From Mucilaginibacter sp. (GTDB lineage Bacteria > Bacteroidota > Bacteroidia > Sphingobacteriales > Sphingobacteriaceae): a DNA stretch of 33,744 bases. The stretch covers positions 1 through 33,744 of the forward strand of contig JAQBOK010000002.1 of the NCBI GenBank assembly GCA_028288085.1. Reading direction: 5' to 3'. This document shows, one piece after another, positions 32,751 to 33,744 of this stretch (position 1 is the stretch's first letter; each line of letters begins with the position of its first letter). The notes beneath the pieces are model-generated. The model was not told the origin of the DNA, made no database searches, and saw only the letters and a program-made list of their open reading frames with translations. Position numbers and translations under genes: made by a program.

Positions 32751-33744
32751 ATGGAATTAACCTCAAAGTTTTTAAGTGAACTCCAAAAAAGGCTCAAGGT
32801 CGGAAATCGAAAAGGGGTCCATCTAAATGCGATTCCTGGACGTTCCAACTATAAGTTTGATCTCAGTAGACTCTCATATATAGATAAGGGGCTGCCTGAT
32901 GCCTTCGTTAATAGTCTTTTCACCCTGCAACCTCTGAAATTTCGCATCAGCTGGAAAGACAACGTGCCCGATCTTAATACTTTGTTGGAGGAAGATCAGA
33001 CCCAACTGGTTCGCATTACTAAATCCTTTGAGAACCTGATCAATCAGACAGAAACGATTGAATCAGAAAAAGGTATAAACACTTTTGGTTTTGGCTTTCC
33101 TATTCTAATCCGCAGAGATTTAGCCGATAATCAGCTTACTGTTGCTCCTGTTCTGATATGGTCACTTAGGGTTCGTCGTACCAAAGAATTTAATACATGG
33201 GAGATAAACCGGACCGAAGATGATCCGATTTATATAAATGAGGTTCTGATCAATCACCTGCTTAATGACGCCCAGGTAGAGATTAAACAGCTTTCAGAAG
33301 AGATGCTTGACGATGGTTTGATTGATAGCAAAGAACTTATTGAGATTTGCGCTGGCCTTCTTAATAGTATAAACACCAATAATTCCCCCGATCTGACTAA
33401 GGTGCTTTCCGAAAAACTTAAAGCCATCACATCCATAAAGGATAAAAAACACTATGAGTCCTTACCGATTACTCCATATAATGCGCTTCTTGAGTTCGGT
33501 GGCTTGTTTTCAATATTTGAGGTCCAGAAACAGAATATTATTAGTGATTATGACCACTTAATGGGTTTGAAAGGATGCGTTATTGGCGAAGACGACCTGG
33601 AAGGTAATGAGTTCCAACCTTTATCATCAGTGGAGACAGATCCATCGCAGCAAAGCATTCTCAATGCCCTTGGTACCAAAAGAAATCTGGTTATTCAGGG
33701 CCCACCTGGAACAGGGAAAAGTCAATCGCTTACTGCAGTTTTGG
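32751..33744 (+). CDS. Superfamily 1 DNA/RNA helicase, N-terminal part, leaves window
   Basis: The frame is open from the ATG at 32751 (MELTSKFLSELQKRLKVGNR) to the window end, 331 codons so far. The first 290 residues are an unrecognised helical domain with an insertion-like region (about 55-80 and 135-165). A Q-motif-like stretch (DPSQQSILNAL) and Walker A GPPGTGKSQSLTAVL end the window. This is the entry to the AAA_11/AAA_12 type of SF1 helicase, as in large proteins with DUF4011-like N-termini. Such helicases occur in many phage-defence systems, and the neighbouring R-M remnants fit a defence island. The actual system, and any C-terminal nuclease, lie outside the window. Confidence 0.85.
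   Translation, partial: MELTSKFLSELQKRLKVGNRKGVHLNAIPGRSNYKFDLSRLSYIDKGLPDAFVNSLFTLQPLKFRISWKDNVPDLNTLLEEDQTQLVRITKSFENLINQTETIESEKGINTFGFGFPILIRRDLADNQLTVAPVLIWSLRVRRTKEFNTWEINRTEDDPIYINEVLINHLLNDAQVEIKQLSEEMLDDGLIDSKELIEICAGLLNSINTNNSPDLTKVLSEKLKAITSIKDKKHYESLPITPYNALLEFGGLFSIFEVQKQNIISDYDHLMGLKGCVIGEDDLEGNEFQPLSSVETDPSQQSILNALGTKRNLVIQGPPGTGKSQSLTAVL

Noticed and set aside
27420..33744. Duplicate of the tRNA-Pro 3' end marking the right end of the island
   Set aside because: No second copy of the T-arm/acceptor sequence was seen by eye in the window; the end may lie beyond it or be lost.

Overview
The window looks like a chromosomal piece from a Bacteroidota species of the Sphingobacteriaceae type (Mucilaginibacter/Pedobacter-like). 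The reasons are a SusC/SusD pair under an ECF sigma/FecR pair, a DUF3494 ice-binding lipoprotein, A-rich leaders with weak Shine-Dalgarno sequences, and -7 boxes of the form TAnnTTTG. Genus is inference; no rRNA is present.

Positions 1-4221 are ordinary flanking genes: a frameshifted DUF3857 protein running off the left edge, a DEDDh exonuclease, QueG, and two small proteins. A 23-bp perfect inverted repeat at 4169-4221 closes this block. Positions 4249-15608, all on the minus strand, form a polysaccharide utilization locus. In transcription order it is ECF sigma factor, FecR anti-sigma, SusC with an N-terminal STN signalling domain, SusD, GH92 alpha-mannosidase, a secreted Gfo/Idh/MocA oxidoreductase and a secreted polysaccharide deacetylase. 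The expected logic is that substrate entry through SusC/SusD signals through the STN domain and FecR to free the sigma factor. A rightward antisense RNA with its own terminator-like hairpin may lie over the susC leader (about 13511-13605).

Positions 15770-25368 are mostly housekeeping: ruvB, a dolichol-phosphate-mannose-synthase-like glycosyltransferase with a GTG start, a POT peptide transporter, a secreted protein next to a thiolase, a compact operon (SPFH membrane protein, small membrane protein, 57-aa ribbon-helix-helix protein) and a PgpH-type HD phosphodiesterase. tRNA-Ser(GCT), a DUF3494 lipoprotein, an AT-rich stretch without genes and tRNA-Pro(TGG) follow.

Everything right of tRNA-Pro (27450-33744) looks like a decayed integrative element merging into a damaged defence locus. 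It holds a tyrosine integrase that lost its core-binding domain and first catalytic box, two small DNA-binding-type proteins, a DUF3987 ATPase, and two tandem paralogous proteins of unknown family. The second paralog is broken by two compensating homopolymer indels. Next comes a scar where the first 47 codons of a type I R-M methylase (HsdM) are fused to the tail of a YgjP/DUF45 metallopeptidase. Last is the start of a large superfamily 1 helicase that leaves the window at its Walker A motif.

The least explained items are the tandem paralogs and their operon with DUF3987, the SPFH/RHH operon with its palindrome, and the candidate susC antisense RNA.
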